A stretch of DNA of 64,000 nucleotides, from contig JACPPA010000012.1 in NCBI GenBank assembly GCA_016191285.1, positions 248,001 to 312,000 of the forward strand, read 5' to 3'. The position numbers were made by a program, and so were the translations under genes. This DNA comes from Gammaproteobacteria bacterium (GTDB taxonomy: Bacteria > Pseudomonadota > Gammaproteobacteria > Ga0077536). Positions 35,529 through 45,452 of the stretch are shown here, one piece after another. Every line of letters starts with the position of its first letter. The stretch's first letter is position 1. Below the pieces are notes generated by a model. That model made no database searches. It was given only the letters and a program-made list of their open reading frames with translations, and was not told the DNA's origin.

Positions 35529-36506
35529 GTGACCCGAAGATCCGAATCCTGCCAACGCTTGCGCTGGCGGCCACAGGCGATGCTTATCCTGTGTCTCGTG
35601 ACCCAGATGGGCGCGGCCGGGCCACTCGCGTTCGTGACCAATCAAGGCGCGAATACGGTGTCGGTTATCGATCTCGCGACGCGCACCACGGTTCGCACCA
35701 TCGGTGTTGGCCAAGCGCCGGCTGGGATCGCGTTCGATCGTCAGCGCCGCTACGCCTTTGTTACCACCCCCGCCGCGCATGCGGTTACGGTCATCGATGT
35801 GGCCGAACAAACCGTCGTCAACATCATCAAATTCGACGGAGAAGTGCTAGGGATCGCGGCGGACCCAGTGCGCGATCGGGTCTATATCGCCGATTGGTAC
35901 CGGCATCGCGTGTGGGTGGTTGACTCCCTACGCTTATCGATAACCGGTGAACTCGCGACAGGCAATATTCCCTCGGGTCTAGCCGTGAGTCCGGATGGCG
36001 CCCGACTGCTCGTCGCGAATCGCGATGACGACACGCTTTCGATTTTCGACCTCAACACGAACACTGCCCCGCAAATAATTGGCGTCGGGCACGCGCCGTT
36101 CGGAGTCACCATTGCGCACGACGGCGCGCACGGCTATGTCGCCAATGTAAAAAGCAACGACGTCAGCGTAGTAGATCTGAAGAAAAAGCGGACGGTGGCG
36201 ACGATTGCCGTGGGTGACGCGCCTTATGCCATCGCCGAAGACACACGCGGTCGCTTGTTTGTAACGAATCAACAAGGCGGAACCGTATCCGTTATCGATC
36301 TCGGCGCGGCGCACGAGATTAGGCAAATACCTATCGGCGACTATCCGGAAGGTATTGCCTATAGCCGAACACTCAATCGCATTTACGTCGCGAGTTGGTT
36401 CGACAATACCTTAACCGGGATCAACCTCGATACTTTGCAACGTGAAGCACCCGTCGCGTGCGGCGATGGACCGCGGGCGTTTGGCGAATTCATTACAGAA
36501 CCCTGA
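35529..36506 (+). CDS. Exported YVTN-family beta-propeller protein
   Basis: The 325-residue protein has a signal peptide-like start (MLILCLVTQMGAAGP) and seven YVTN repeats. Each has the pattern 'vtNxxxxtVSVIDxxtxxvxxtIxVGxxPxgiA' (FVTNQGANTVSVIDLA; VANVKSNDVSVVDLK). It is a periplasmic beta-propeller, probably a binding scaffold. It is coupled to an MxaD-like gene 8 bases upstream. Similar propellers accompany PQQ-dehydrogenase systems, but none lies here. The start is GTG 35529. Confidence 0.85.
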   Translation: MTRRSESCQRLRWRPQAMLILCLVTQMGAAGPLAFVTNQGANTVSVIDLATRTTVRTIGVGQAPAGIAFDRQRRYAFVTTPAAHAVTVIDVAEQTVVNIIKFDGEVLGIAADPVRDRVYIADWYRHRVWVVDSLRLSITGELATGNIPSGLAVSPDGARLLVANRDDDTLSIFDLNTNTAPQIIGVGHAPFGVTIAHDGAHGYVANVKSNDVSVVDLKKKRTVATIAVGDAPYAIAEDTRGRLFVTNQQGGTVSVIDLGAAHEIRQIPIGDYPEGIAYSRTLNRIYVASWFDNTLTGINLDTLQREAPVACGDGPRAFGEFITEP

Positions 36507-36569
36507 ATCGGCGCACGCAAATAATCCTGGGGTAGCGGCGGTTGTCGGGTATGCGCTCCGCTCTTCCTC

Positions 36570-36589
36570 GCCGGCCCTCTCTGGCCGGC
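36570..36589. terminator. Possible bidirectional hairpin between convergent genes
   Basis: GCCGGCC and GGCCGGC form a 7-base stem around a CTCTCT loop, between the ends of the beta-propeller gene and the convergent epimerase gene. There is no T-tract, so it is not a standard intrinsic terminator. It could still block or protect transcript ends from both sides. Confidence 0.35.
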
Positions 36590-36610
36590 TCGTCGCTGTT
36601 CCGCGTGCGC

Positions 36611-37456
36611 TTATTGAGCGTCGAGCGCGGCGCGAATCCCCGCGCGGAAATCACGATAACGCGGCGCCCATCCTAGGCGCTGCATGGTACTCGCCGGATC
36701 GCAGCGCTTATCTCCGCCGCGCGTGGCTGAGTTCGGCACGAAGCGTGGTGGCGCGGTCTTTAGGCAGTCCGCGACGAAATGATAGTAATCGCCGCGCGTT
36801 ACCGGTGTGCCGTCACTGCCGAGTTCGATCCGCGCACCATGGAGACTCCGTGTGCGGGCCATAAGCAAGGCCGCGGCATCGTCGACTTCGATCAAGTTTA
36901 ACCATTGCGTGGGCGCACCGGGGAGCGCCGCTCCTGCACGCAGCGTGGCTTCGCCGATCACGCGTCCCGGTCCGTAGAGACCCGCCAACCGTACCACTCG
37001 ACATCGATCATTAGTGAGCCACGCCTGCTCAATTGCAGCCAGCGCCGCGGCGCGCGGCGAGTCCGGTACGACCGAAGTCTCCGCGTTAACCACGCTCCCA
37101 GCAGCGACATCGTAGATGCCAGTACTTGAAGTCAGAACCGCCGTGGTCACTCGGGCATGCGCGGCAATTGCAACCAACCCTTGTAATCGCGCCGCGCTTG
37201 CCAAGGCCTTCGGTGGTAGCAAGCAATACAACGCAGTACCGGATGGCGGCAGCGCTTCTAGCAACGCGCCAACCACTGCTCGATCGTCAAGGTTAACGCA
37301 ATGAACCATGAGGGGTAGTTGCTGGCGAAGCACCGCAGCGCGCGCTGCGGTGCGCGTGGTGACGATGACCGGCGTGCCGTCGTTGACCAGGCATCGCGCC
37401 AGGCGGAGGCCGAGGTAGCCACAGCCGAGAATCAGCGCCGGTGTGGCCTGGCTCAA
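36611..37456 (-). CDS. NAD(P)-dependent epimerase/dehydratase-like SDR (YeeZ-like)
   Basis: The 281-residue extended-SDR-type protein has a Rossmann start LILGCGYLGLRLARCL, SSTGIYD near the active-site Ser region and GLYGPGR typical of YeeZ-like proteins. The Tyr-x-x-x-Lys motif is not obvious, as in YeeZ, so catalytic activity is uncertain. It overlaps the upstream alpha/beta hydrolase gene by 4 bases, implying translational coupling. The substrate is unknown. Confidence 0.8.
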   Translation of the reverse strand: MSQATPALILGCGYLGLRLARCLVNDGTPVIVTTRTAARAAVLRQQLPLMVHCVNLDDRAVVGALLEALPPSGTALYCLLPPKALASAARLQGLVAIAAHARVTTAVLTSSTGIYDVAAGSVVNAETSVVPDSPRAAALAAIEQAWLTNDRCRVVRLAGLYGPGRVIGEATLRAGAALPGAPTQWLNLIEVDDAAALLMARTRSLHGARIELGSDGTPVTRGDYYHFVADCLKTAPPRFVPNSATRGGDKRCDPASTMQRLGWAPRYRDFRAGIRAALDAQ

Positions 37457-38325
37457 GGTGCGGTCCGCACGAAATCCAACAGCAATTTAGCGAGCTCCCG
37501 GGGTTGTTCCCAGTGCAGCATATGCCCTGCCCCCTCGACGATCGCCTCGCGCGCATGGCGAAAACTTGCCGCGACTTCCGCCAGCACATCGAAGCGCGGA
37601 AAGCGTTTACGAAAGTCGGAATCCGCGGCCGCGACCAACAGGACCGACGCCTTCGTCGCGCGCCAACACGCGATCGCTTCTTCGCGTCGATAGAGCACGG
37701 GATTCGAGCGCTTGTGCGCGGGGTCCATCTTTAGCCGCCAACTTCCATCGGCCCGCGGCGTCGCCCACTGGGTCGCGACCCATTCGAGCACATCGTTGGT
37801 AGCCCGCGGGGCGAGCCGTTTGAGATGCGCGATCAGCGCCGCGCGCGACAAAAAATCGCGGATCTCCAGTGGCGATTGCGCCTCATTTAACCAGCGCGCA
37901 TAACGACCCGGTGCCTGGTCAGGCGTCGTCGGCGGTAATCCGAAACCCTCGAGCAAGACCAGATGACTGATGCGATCGGCGAGTGCCCCGGCGTAGAGAC
38001 CGGCCACGTTACCGCCCATGCTATGTCCGACCAGGACGACCGGCCGAGCGTTGGCGTAGTTAACCACCACGGCGTCGACATCCGCCAAATAATCCGGAAA
38101 CCAGTAGCCGTGGGGCGCGCGCTCAGAATCGCCGAAGCCGCGCAGATCGGGAGCGATGACATACGTTTGAGGTGCCAGGTCCTGTGCCAAATGATGGAAT
38201 GTCGCGCCGGTGTCGCCCCAGCCGTGAATTAGCACTATTGGTCGCGAACTCGGCGCACCCCAGGTGCGTACCGCGAGCGTGAGCCCATTGGCGGATAAAG
38301 TGTCGAGCCGTGGTTGATAGATCAC
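37453..38325 (-). CDS. Alpha/beta hydrolase
   Basis: The protein has an oxyanion motif HGWGDTG, nucleophile elbow VGHSMGGNVAG, Asp in AAADSDFRKRF and His in GAGHMLHWE near the C-terminus, a complete alpha/beta hydrolase fold. The substrate is unknown. The start is unclear: the frame runs to 38451, overlapping the upstream REC-PAS-GGDEF-EAL gene by 47 bases, while GTG 38325 avoids overlap but lacks a ribosome-binding site. The 3' end overlaps the SDR gene by 4 bases. Confidence 0.82.
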   Translation of the reverse strand: MIYQPRLDTLSANGLTLAVRTWGAPSSRPIVLIHGWGDTGATFHHLAQDLAPQTYVIAPDLRGFGDSERAPHGYWFPDYLADVDAVVVNYANARPVVLVGHSMGGNVAGLYAGALADRISHLVLLEGFGLPPTTPDQAPGRYARWLNEAQSPLEIRDFLSRAALIAHLKRLAPRATNDVLEWVATQWATPRADGSWRLKMDPAHKRSNPVLYRREEAIACWRATKASVLLVAAADSDFRKRFPRFDVLAEVAASFRHAREAIVEGAGHMLHWEQPRELAKLLLDFVRTAP

Positions 38326-38404
38326 GTAGTGAATAGTACGCGACGTGCCTGCCGATAGAAGGACGGAATTGAAAAGGTCGAAATCGCGCGCGCGGATCCC
38401 GCGA

Positions 38405-40522
38405 CTAATGCCGAACACTCGACATGGCGCTGCCGACCCGCAAATACTCATTCACCGCATCTTTTTGCATCGGGCGTGAAAACCAGAAGCCTTGGGCCGC
38501 AGGGCAGCGCATCGCGCGCAGCCGCTGTACCTGGTCCGAGGTTTCAACCCCCTCGGCGACCACTTTCATCCCCAACGTGCCACCCAAGGTGATGATGGCT
38601 TCGACGATGGCGCTGCTGTCGATTTTGTCACTCATCGATTGCACAAAGCTGCGATCGATTTTCAGCGTATCGTAACGAAACCGTTGCAGATAGCTCAGCG
38701 ACGAATAGCCTGTTCCAAAATCGTCGATATCAAGCTCGACGCCGAGTTCACGCAGATCAGACAAGGTACTCAAGACCAGATCACCGTGATCCATGACGAC
38801 GCGCTCGGTGATTTCCAGCCGAATGGTATTGGGCTCTAGTCCACAATCTTCCAGCAGCGCGGCCAGGCGCTTGGCCATGTCATCGGTGAGAAAAAGTTTG
38901 CCCGACACATTAATGCTCATCGCCAGCGACGGCTCGACCGGAAACATCCGCTGCCATTTCGCCAGTTGATGACAGGCACGTTCAATGACCCACCAACCGA
39001 TGGGTACGACCAGACTGGTGTCCTCGACGATGCCGATGAACTCCTCCGGCATCACCAACCCGCGACTGGGATGATGCCAGCGCAGCAACGCTTCAAAGCC
39101 GAGAATGCGTTCGCTTTCGATCGCGACAATCGGCTGGTAATAAATTTCGAATTCGTCCTTTTCGAGCGCGCGACGCAGATCCGTTTCCATACGATGCTGG
39201 AACATCGCCTGATCGTGCATGTAGGTATCGAACACCGCATAGGTCGCGTGCCCGGAGTTTTTGGCGCGATACATCGCGATATCGGCATCGCGCAAGAGTT
39301 CATCCGGAGTACGATAAATCTCGGAGCTAACGGCGATACCAATACTCGCCGAGGTATACAGCGTATGCGATTCAATTTCGAATTCCTGCGCCAGCGCCTC
39401 GTGCAAGCGTTCGACGACGTAGACCGCGTCCGTTGGCCCGTCAATGTCGTTCAGCACGATCGCGAATTCGTCGCCCCCTAAACGCGCCAACGTATCGCCC
39501 GGTCGCAGACATCCCAACAACCGCCCGCCAACTTGTGCCAGCAACTCGTCGCCGACCGCGTGACCCAAACTGTCGTTCACGTGCTTGAAGCGATCCAAGT
39601 CAAAATACAGCACGGCAAATAACTTGGCGGGATCGCGGCGGAAGCGTCGCAACGCGAGGTCGAGGCGATCCATGAATAAAATTCGATTGGGCAGACCGGT
39701 CAACGCGTCATGCATCGCCTCGTGCAACAGGCGCGCCTCGGTTTGCTTGCGCCGCGTGATGTCGGTCATCGAGCCCGCCATCCGCAACGCCGCGCCGGTT
39801 TCATCGCGCACCGCGAGACCGCGCGTCGAAACCCAGCGGACTTCATCGTTTTTGCTATTCATGCGGTATTCGCACTCGAAGTACCCGGCGTGGCCTTCAA
39901 GGTGTTGGTTCAGTGCGTCTTCGAAACGTTCGCGATCGCGATGATCGACGCGTTCAAACCATTCACTGATTTGCTCGGTGATTTCGCCCTCGGCATAGCC
40001 CAGAATGGCCTTCCAGCGCGGCGAAAAATACACCTCTTCCTCGCGAATGTTCCAATCCCAGACCCCGTCGTTGGCGCCAGCAACCGCCAGGGCATAGCGC
40101 TGTTCACTGGAACGTAACGCGCGATCCGCACGGGCGCGTTCTATCGCATAGCGAATGGCGCGGCCTAACAATGGCCCGTCGACTTCGCGCTTGATCAAGT
40201 AGTCCTGCGCGCCTTCGCGCAAGGCCTTGGTGCCAAGCTCAACGCTCGTTTGATTGGTCAATACGATCACCGGGGTGTGCGGCGCCGCCTGGTGCATGCG
40301 CTGACAGACTTCGATTCCCGCGCCGTCGGGCAAATTCAAATCCAGCAACACCACATCGAAACTTTCTTCCCGGGCGCGCTCGAGCGCGGGCACCAATCGG
40401 TCGCAATGTTCGACCACGAATCGCCAGCCGCTCACCCGTCGCAGATGCTTGATGACGAGCGCCGCCTCGGACTCAATATCCTCGACGAGCAAAACCTTGC
40501 AGGAAATGGCCGACTCTGACAT
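38405..40522 (-). CDS. Response regulator with PAS, GGDEF and EAL domains
   Basis: The 705-residue protein is built as REC (residues 8-125; acidic pocket EDIE, phospho-acceptor Asp61 in LLDLNLPDG, Lys in LIKREV), PAS (about 138-258), GGDEF (about 262-430; intact GGDEF at 349-353, RxxD I-site Arg340-Asp343 five residues before it) and EAL (about 445-695; EALLRW and DDFGTGYSS intact). Both synthesis and breakdown of c-di-GMP are possible. It shares one base with the upstream histidine kinase gene, so the pair likely forms a phosphorelay controlling c-di-GMP. Confidence 0.93.
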   Translation of the reverse strand: MSESAISCKVLLVEDIESEAALVIKHLRRVSGWRFVVEHCDRLVPALERAREESFDVVLLDLNLPDGAGIEVCQRMHQAAPHTPVIVLTNQTSVELGTKALREGAQDYLIKREVDGPLLGRAIRYAIERARADRALRSSEQRYALAVAGANDGVWDWNIREEEVYFSPRWKAILGYAEGEITEQISEWFERVDHRDRERFEDALNQHLEGHAGYFECEYRMNSKNDEVRWVSTRGLAVRDETGAALRMAGSMTDITRRKQTEARLLHEAMHDALTGLPNRILFMDRLDLALRRFRRDPAKLFAVLYFDLDRFKHVNDSLGHAVGDELLAQVGGRLLGCLRPGDTLARLGGDEFAIVLNDIDGPTDAVYVVERLHEALAQEFEIESHTLYTSASIGIAVSSEIYRTPDELLRDADIAMYRAKNSGHATYAVFDTYMHDQAMFQHRMETDLRRALEKDEFEIYYQPIVAIESERILGFEALLRWHHPSRGLVMPEEFIGIVEDTSLVVPIGWWVIERACHQLAKWQRMFPVEPSLAMSINVSGKLFLTDDMAKRLAALLEDCGLEPNTIRLEITERVVMDHGDLVLSTLSDLRELGVELDIDDFGTGYSSLSYLQRFRYDTLKIDRSFVQSMSDKIDSSAIVEAIITLGGTLGMKVVAEGVETSDQVQRLRAMRCPAAQGFWFSRPMQKDAVNEYLRVGSAMSSVRH

Positions 40523-42042
40523 TAGGCGCTCACCCCGTTACGTGGACCGGTGGTTATTACCGAGCGCAACGCGGCGCCGCGAAATTCGATAATGAAGCAG
40601 GCGCCGCGCCCGGCTACCGACTCGACAAATAGGTCGCCGCCGTGCGCGCGAACAATTTGCCGGCAAATCGCCAGGCCAACGCCAATGCCCGGATATTCGC
40701 GTTCGCTGTGGAGGCGCTGGAACATGCCGAAAATTCGCCCGATGTCCTTCGGGTCGATACCGATTCCGTTATCTTCCACCAGCATGCGCACGGCGTCGCC
40801 CGTTTCTTCGGCGCTGATTCGGATGTGCGGCGTCCGTTTGCTGCGGAACTTCAACGCATTCGCGATCAGATTTTGCACCACTTGCACCATCTGTTGCCGA
40901 TTGATGAGCAGAGTTGGCAGCACGGTGCGTTCGATCCGGGCACCCGTCTCAACGATCTCGCTGCGCAAATTCGCGATGGCGTCTTGCACGACGGTATCGA
41001 GATTAACCACCTCCGGTTCGTGTTGATTCGCGCGAACCGAGGCGACTTGTAACATGCCATCAAGCATGCGCTGCATGCGTCCCGTCAAGGCCCCGATTTC
41101 GTCGACTGCCGAGCGCGCCTCGGGGTCTTTTAACTGCGCGGTTTCCGCCAGCGTGCGCGCGTGACTGACGAGCGAATTGAGTGGTGCTTGAAGATCATGC
41201 GACACCGCATAGAGCACGGTGTCGAGTTCGTTCTCACTCGCGCTCGTGCCACTGGCGACGCCGCTTTGCAGCAACCGCGTGACGTCGAGCACATTGACCG
41301 CCCACAGCCCCTGTGCCGACATCAAATCAGTCAACGGATTCGCCGTAATGGCAGCGGTCAGCTGCCGCGAGTTGACGCGCAACATCGCGGCGAATTCCCA
41401 CCTCTCACTCGCCGCCATGAAGCGGCGTCGCCACTCATCTTGACGTTCAGGCTCGGCCAGAAGTTGATCGAACGGGCGTTCAATCAGTTCATAGCGCGGC
41501 CGTTCCAGAATTTGTTCGAGTTCGCGATTGACCGCCAGAATATTGCCGGTTTTGGCGATTAGGCAGGCCGGAATGGCAAACGCGCCAGAGAAGACCGTAT
41601 CCGCGTCCAGTGGAAACCGGCTCCGCAGATCATGCGTCACCCTCAGGCGTTCCAGCAGCGCCGTCGGCAAATTCAAAAAGCCCGCGCTCGTTTTATCGGT
41701 GCGGCCGTCGACGCCATGGCTCACGCACTCGTGGGCGCTGGGCTTGGTCGACTGCGAGCTAAACAACCAAAACAAACTCTGTGGCGTGCGTTTCCGGATC
41801 TGCTCGACCAACCCCAGAAGATCCGCGAACGTCGCGCCGGGATCGGCGATCAACGCGTCAACGGTGCCCGTGCTGACGTGGTGCGCGATTTCCAGCGCGG
41901 ACTCAGCTTCGAGGATTTCGAGGTTCGGCGCAGCGCTGCGGAGGGCTAAAGCGAGTAGCCCCCGGTCATGCCGCTCGCCATCGAAGATTATAATTCTGTA
42001 TTTATAATTCAATGGGTTGTAGTTCGTTATAGTCTGCCCCAA
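40522..42042 (-). CDS. Sensor histidine kinase with REC-like N-terminus (PAS-like and HisKA/HATPase)
   Basis: The 506-residue cytosolic kinase has a receiver-like N-terminal domain (about 14-100; Asp67 in ALIADPGA, incomplete acidic site), a PAS-like middle (about 150-260), a HisKA H-box (AVSHDLQAPLNS, His282) and an HATPase domain with QNLIANALKF, DNGIGIDP and GIGVGLAIC. No membrane segment is seen. The start is TTG 42042 or TTG 42012. It is translationally coupled to the REC-GGDEF-EAL gene that it probably phosphorylates. Confidence 0.9.
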   Translation of the reverse strand: MGQTITNYNPLNYKYRIIIFDGERHDRGLLALALRSAAPNLEILEAESALEIAHHVSTGTVDALIADPGATFADLLGLVEQIRKRTPQSLFWLFSSQSTKPSAHECVSHGVDGRTDKTSAGFLNLPTALLERLRVTHDLRSRFPLDADTVFSGAFAIPACLIAKTGNILAVNRELEQILERPRYELIERPFDQLLAEPERQDEWRRRFMAASERWEFAAMLRVNSRQLTAAITANPLTDLMSAQGLWAVNVLDVTRLLQSGVASGTSASENELDTVLYAVSHDLQAPLNSLVSHARTLAETAQLKDPEARSAVDEIGALTGRMQRMLDGMLQVASVRANQHEPEVVNLDTVVQDAIANLRSEIVETGARIERTVLPTLLINRQQMVQVVQNLIANALKFRSKRTPHIRISAEETGDAVRMLVEDNGIGIDPKDIGRIFGMFQRLHSEREYPGIGVGLAICRQIVRAHGGDLFVESVAGRGACFIIEFRGAALRSVITTGPRNGVSA

Positions 42043-42290
42043 GCGATGGCCGAAGCATATTAGAACCGGCTTCGAGACTCAACGAAAAGATTGTGACATG
42101 CGCCGTTGAACTCGAACTGCGACGACGCTGCCGAATCGACACGAGAGTGTATTGTCATTCGATTTTTTTCGCCGTGGCTTCACGCGTGGGACTTGGCGCC
42201 GTGGGCGCATTGCGAAAACATCGCAACATGACAAGCCAACCTCATTTATGGAACACTTGGACTGCATTTACGTGATAGGGAGGTAGGGCA
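42043..42290 (+). promoter_or_regulatory. Intergenic region upstream of icd
   Basis: A 248-base region lies between the divergent histidine kinase and icd genes. It holds an inverted repeat, TTGCGA and TCGCAA with a 5-base loop, at 42210-42226, and a run of seven T near 42165. No confident -35/-10 pair is seen. The icd ribosome-binding site (GGGAGG) lies directly before TTG 42291. Confidence 0.35.
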
Positions 42291-43586
42291 TTGGCAACGC
42301 AAATTTCGGCGCCGACCGACGGCGCACAGATCACTGTTAATGGCGGACGCTTACAGGTGCCGGATAATCCGATCATCCCGTTCATCGAAGGCGACGGCAT
42401 CGGCCCTGACGTGTGGCGCGCAAGCCGCCGCGTCATGGACGCCGCAGTCGCCAAGGCCTACGGCGGCGGCCGCCGTATCGCGTGGATGGAAGTCCTAGCC
42501 GGCGAGAAAGCGAATAATCTCACTGGTTCGTGGCTACCGGACGCGACGCTCGATGCATGTCGCGCCTATCTGGTTGCGATCAAAGGACCTTTAACGACGC
42601 CGGTCGGCGGCGGTATCCGTTCGCTCAACGTCGCGCTGCGCCAAATCTTGGATCTTTACGTGTGTCTGCGACCGGTGCGCTGGTTCAAGGGCGTCCCGTC
42701 GCCGGTCAAACATCCAGAATCGGTCGACATGGTGATTTTTCGGGAGAATACCGAAGACATCTACGCCGGCATCGAATTTGAAATGGGCTCCGTCGATGGC
42801 AAACGATTCATGGCCATGTTTCAGGAGTCTTTCCCGTCGCTTTATAAGAAAATACGCTTCCCTGAATCCTCGGGGATCGGCATTAAGCCCGTGTCGCGTG
42901 ACGGCAGCGCGCGCTTGGTGCGCGCGGCGTTGAAGTATGCGATCAACAACCAACGCAAGAGCCTGACCTTAGTGCACAAAGGCAATATCATGAAATTCAC
43001 GGAAGGCGCCTTCCGGAATTGGGGTTACGAAGTCGCAGAGCAGGAATTCGCCGCCCAAACCTACACCTGGAACCAATGGGACAAGACGGTCGCGACCGCC
43101 GGCAACCAAGCCGCCAATATGGAACAAGACGCCGCGCTCGCCAGCGGAAAAATCCTAGTCAAGGACTCGATCGCGGATATTACTTTGCAGCAGGTTCTGA
43201 CCCGACCGAAAGAATTTGACGTGATCGCAACGTTAAATTTGAACGGGGATTATTTATCCGACGCACTCGCCGCCCAAGTCGGTGGCATCGGTATCGCTCC
43301 AGGCGGGAATATCAATTACGACACCGGTCATGCGATCTTCGAAGCGACACATGGCACCGCGCCCAAATACGCTAACCAAGACAAGGTCAATCCGGGCTCG
43401 GTCTTGTTGTCGGGCGAAATGATGCTTCGCTATCTGGGCTGGACGGAAGTCGCTGACAGGTTGATTACCGCGATGGATCGCACGATCGCCGATCGTATCG
43501 TCACCTATGACTTCGCGCGGCTGATGGACGGCGCCAAAGAGGTCAAGTGCAGCGAGTTTGGCGACGCGTTAATCGAACGGCTGTAG
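42291..43586 (+). CDS. icd: NADP-dependent isocitrate dehydrogenase
   Basis: The 431-residue dehydrogenase converts isocitrate to 2-oxoglutarate and CO2 in the TCA cycle. It has the E. coli-type features: [13 protein letters not shown], the phosphorylatable Ser111 in [26 protein letters not shown], and [17 protein letters not shown], whose Lys-Tyr pair marks NADP use. Start TTG 42291 has a strong GGGAGGT site. aceK follows 21 bases later, matching the regulated serine. Confidence 0.97.
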   Translation: MATQISAPTDGAQITVNGGRLQVPDNPIIPFIEGDGIGPDVWRASRRVMDAAVAKAYGGGRRIAWMEVLAGEKANNLTGSWLPDATLDACRAYLVAIKGPLTTPVGGGIRSLNVALRQILDLYVCLRPVRWFKGVPSPVKHPESVDMVIFRENTEDIYAGIEFEMGSVDGKRFMAMFQESFPSLYKKIRFPESSGIGIKPVSRDGSARLVRAALKYAINNQRKSLTLVHKGNIMKFTEGAFRNWGYEVAEQEFAAQTYTWNQWDKTVATAGNQAANMEQDAALASGKILVKDSIADITLQQVLTRPKEFDVIATLNLNGDYLSDALAAQVGGIGIAPGGNINYDTGHAIFEATHGTAPKYANQDKVNPGSVLLSGEMMLRYLGWTEVADRLITAMDRTIADRIVTYDFARLMDGAKEVKCSEFGDALIERL

Positions 43587-43607
43587 TAGGAAGGTGAAAT
43601 TGTCGTC

Positions 43608-45383
43608 ATGGATTTAGACGCGCGACGCCAACTCGTTTTCGAGGCGGGCCGCGGCATCCATGACGCCTTCGTAAAATACAACGACAATTTCGGCCGCATC
43701 ACGCGCCGCGCTAAAGTCCGTTTCGAGAACCGCGACTGGAGTGGCGCGGAGCGCGATCTCGGCGAACGCATCGAGCTCTACACTAAATCCGTCGAGCGCA
43801 CCGTAACCGCACTCTCCCGTCAGCTGGGCGCGTTCGGTCTCGAACGCGCGGTCTGGCACGCCGTTAAAACCTCCTTCGGCGAGCGCGTCGGCGGCATTGC
43901 CGACGGCGCCTTCTGCAAGACGTTTTTCAATTCGGTCAGTCGTCAGTTATTCCACACAGTGGGCACCGACGCCGAAACCGAATTCGTCGATATCCGATTT
44001 AATATCCGCGACGCGCAGCGGCACGCGATTGATCACAATTCGTATCTGAATTGGGGCTCCCTCGCGACAACCATTGAGAATCTGCTGCAAAGCTTCGTGT
44101 TCGAAGCGCCTTACACCGATCTCGCGCGCGACGAAACGCGCATCGCGAATCAACTTCTCGGCTACGCAGCCCGCCACGTGCAGAATTCCGAGCTGCTACG
44201 TCTCGATTTTCTGCCTGCCGTGTTTTATCAGTCAACCCACGCCTACCTCATTGGACAGGCGTTCTGGCCGGAGCATAACGCGCCGCTGGTGATCGAGCTG
44301 AAGCACGAAGAACACGGGATTGAAGTCGGTCAGATCATGATGTCCGTCGACGATATCAGTATTCTGTTTGGATTTACGCGTTCGTATTTCTTCGTGGATA
44401 TCGAGCCGGTCGAAGGCGCGGTCTATTTCGTCAATTCGATTCTGCCGCATAAACCGATCGATGAGCTGTATACCGTGCTTGGACGTGTGCGTCAGGGCAA
44501 AACCGAGCGCTATCGCCAATTCACGAGTCACTTGACGAACTGCCAGGACCATTTCATCACGGCGCCCGGGGATCGTGGTTTGGTGATGATCGTGTTCACG
44601 TTACCGTCCTACGATTTGGTCTTCAAGGTGATTCGCGATCGCTTCGGGTTTCCGAAAAGTAGCACGCGTGATGACGTCATGGAGAAATATCAGTTCGTAT
44701 TCAAGCACGATCGTGCCGGCCGCCTAATCGATACTCAGGAATTTACGCACATCGGCTTCCCACTCGATAAATTTGATCCGTCGGTACTCCAAGAACTGCT
44801 TACCGAGGCGGCGGAATCTGCCCGGATCGATGGTAATTTATTGGTGATTCGCCACCTCTATGCCGAACGTCGGCTACGCCCGTTGAATTTATTTCTACGC
44901 GAATGCGGCCGCGCGGCGGGCGACGCCGCCATTGTCGACTATGGCCAAGCCATTAAAGATCTCGCGCAAGCGAATATTTTCCCAGGCGATCTGTTGCTCA
45001 AGAACTTCGGTGTTACGCGGCATAGTCGCGTAATTTTCTACGACTACGACGAATTGTGTCTGGTCACCGACTGCCATTTTCGCGAAGTTCCAGAATCGCG
45101 CTTTGACGAGGACGACATGCGTCCGCGACCGTGGTTTTACGTTAACGGCAACGACGTGTTTCCCGAAGAATTCATCCGGTTCTTGGGGATGGACGATGGC
45201 TATCGCAACACCTTTATGCGGGCGCACGGCGATCTTTTAACCGTAGGCTATTGGCGGACTCTTAAAAATCAACATCTGGACCGGGCCCATCACGAAAAAG
45301 CCACCGGATTTAAACCGGGCCCGGGCAGTCACGGCAAGAGTAATAGCCCTACACGGTCTCAACGCGCAGCCAGCGGCCACTAG
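43608..45383 (+). CDS. aceK: Isocitrate dehydrogenase kinase/phosphatase
   Basis: AceK switches isocitrate dehydrogenase off by phosphorylating its active-site Ser and on again by dephosphorylation, steering carbon into the glyoxylate shunt. The 591-residue protein has the family's motifs, including VFKVIRDRFGFPK (nucleotide loop region), NFGVTRHSRVIFYDYDELC and the HAYLIGQAFWP region. It lies 21 bases after icd, an uncommon but sensible pairing. The usual aceBA genes are not in the window. Confidence 0.97.
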   Translation: MDLDARRQLVFEAGRGIHDAFVKYNDNFGRITRRAKVRFENRDWSGAERDLGERIELYTKSVERTVTALSRQLGAFGLERAVWHAVKTSFGERVGGIADGAFCKTFFNSVSRQLFHTVGTDAETEFVDIRFNIRDAQRHAIDHNSYLNWGSLATTIENLLQSFVFEAPYTDLARDETRIANQLLGYAARHVQNSELLRLDFLPAVFYQSTHAYLIGQAFWPEHNAPLVIELKHEEHGIEVGQIMMSVDDISILFGFTRSYFFVDIEPVEGAVYFVNSILPHKPIDELYTVLGRVRQGKTERYRQFTSHLTNCQDHFITAPGDRGLVMIVFTLPSYDLVFKVIRDRFGFPKSSTRDDVMEKYQFVFKHDRAGRLIDTQEFTHIGFPLDKFDPSVLQELLTEAAESARIDGNLLVIRHLYAERRLRPLNLFLRECGRAAGDAAIVDYGQAIKDLAQANIFPGDLLLKNFGVTRHSRVIFYDYDELCLVTDCHFREVPESRFDEDDMRPRPWFYVNGNDVFPEEFIRFLGMDDGYRNTFMRAHGDLLTVGYWRTLKNQHLDRAHHEKATGFKPGPGSHGKSNSPTRSQRAASGH

Positions 45384-45452
45384 TCCATTACGGCGCGAGT
45401 CGCTATACAATGCGCCCGCGAGTCCGTTCACGCCCCGGGAGTTCATTTTCCA

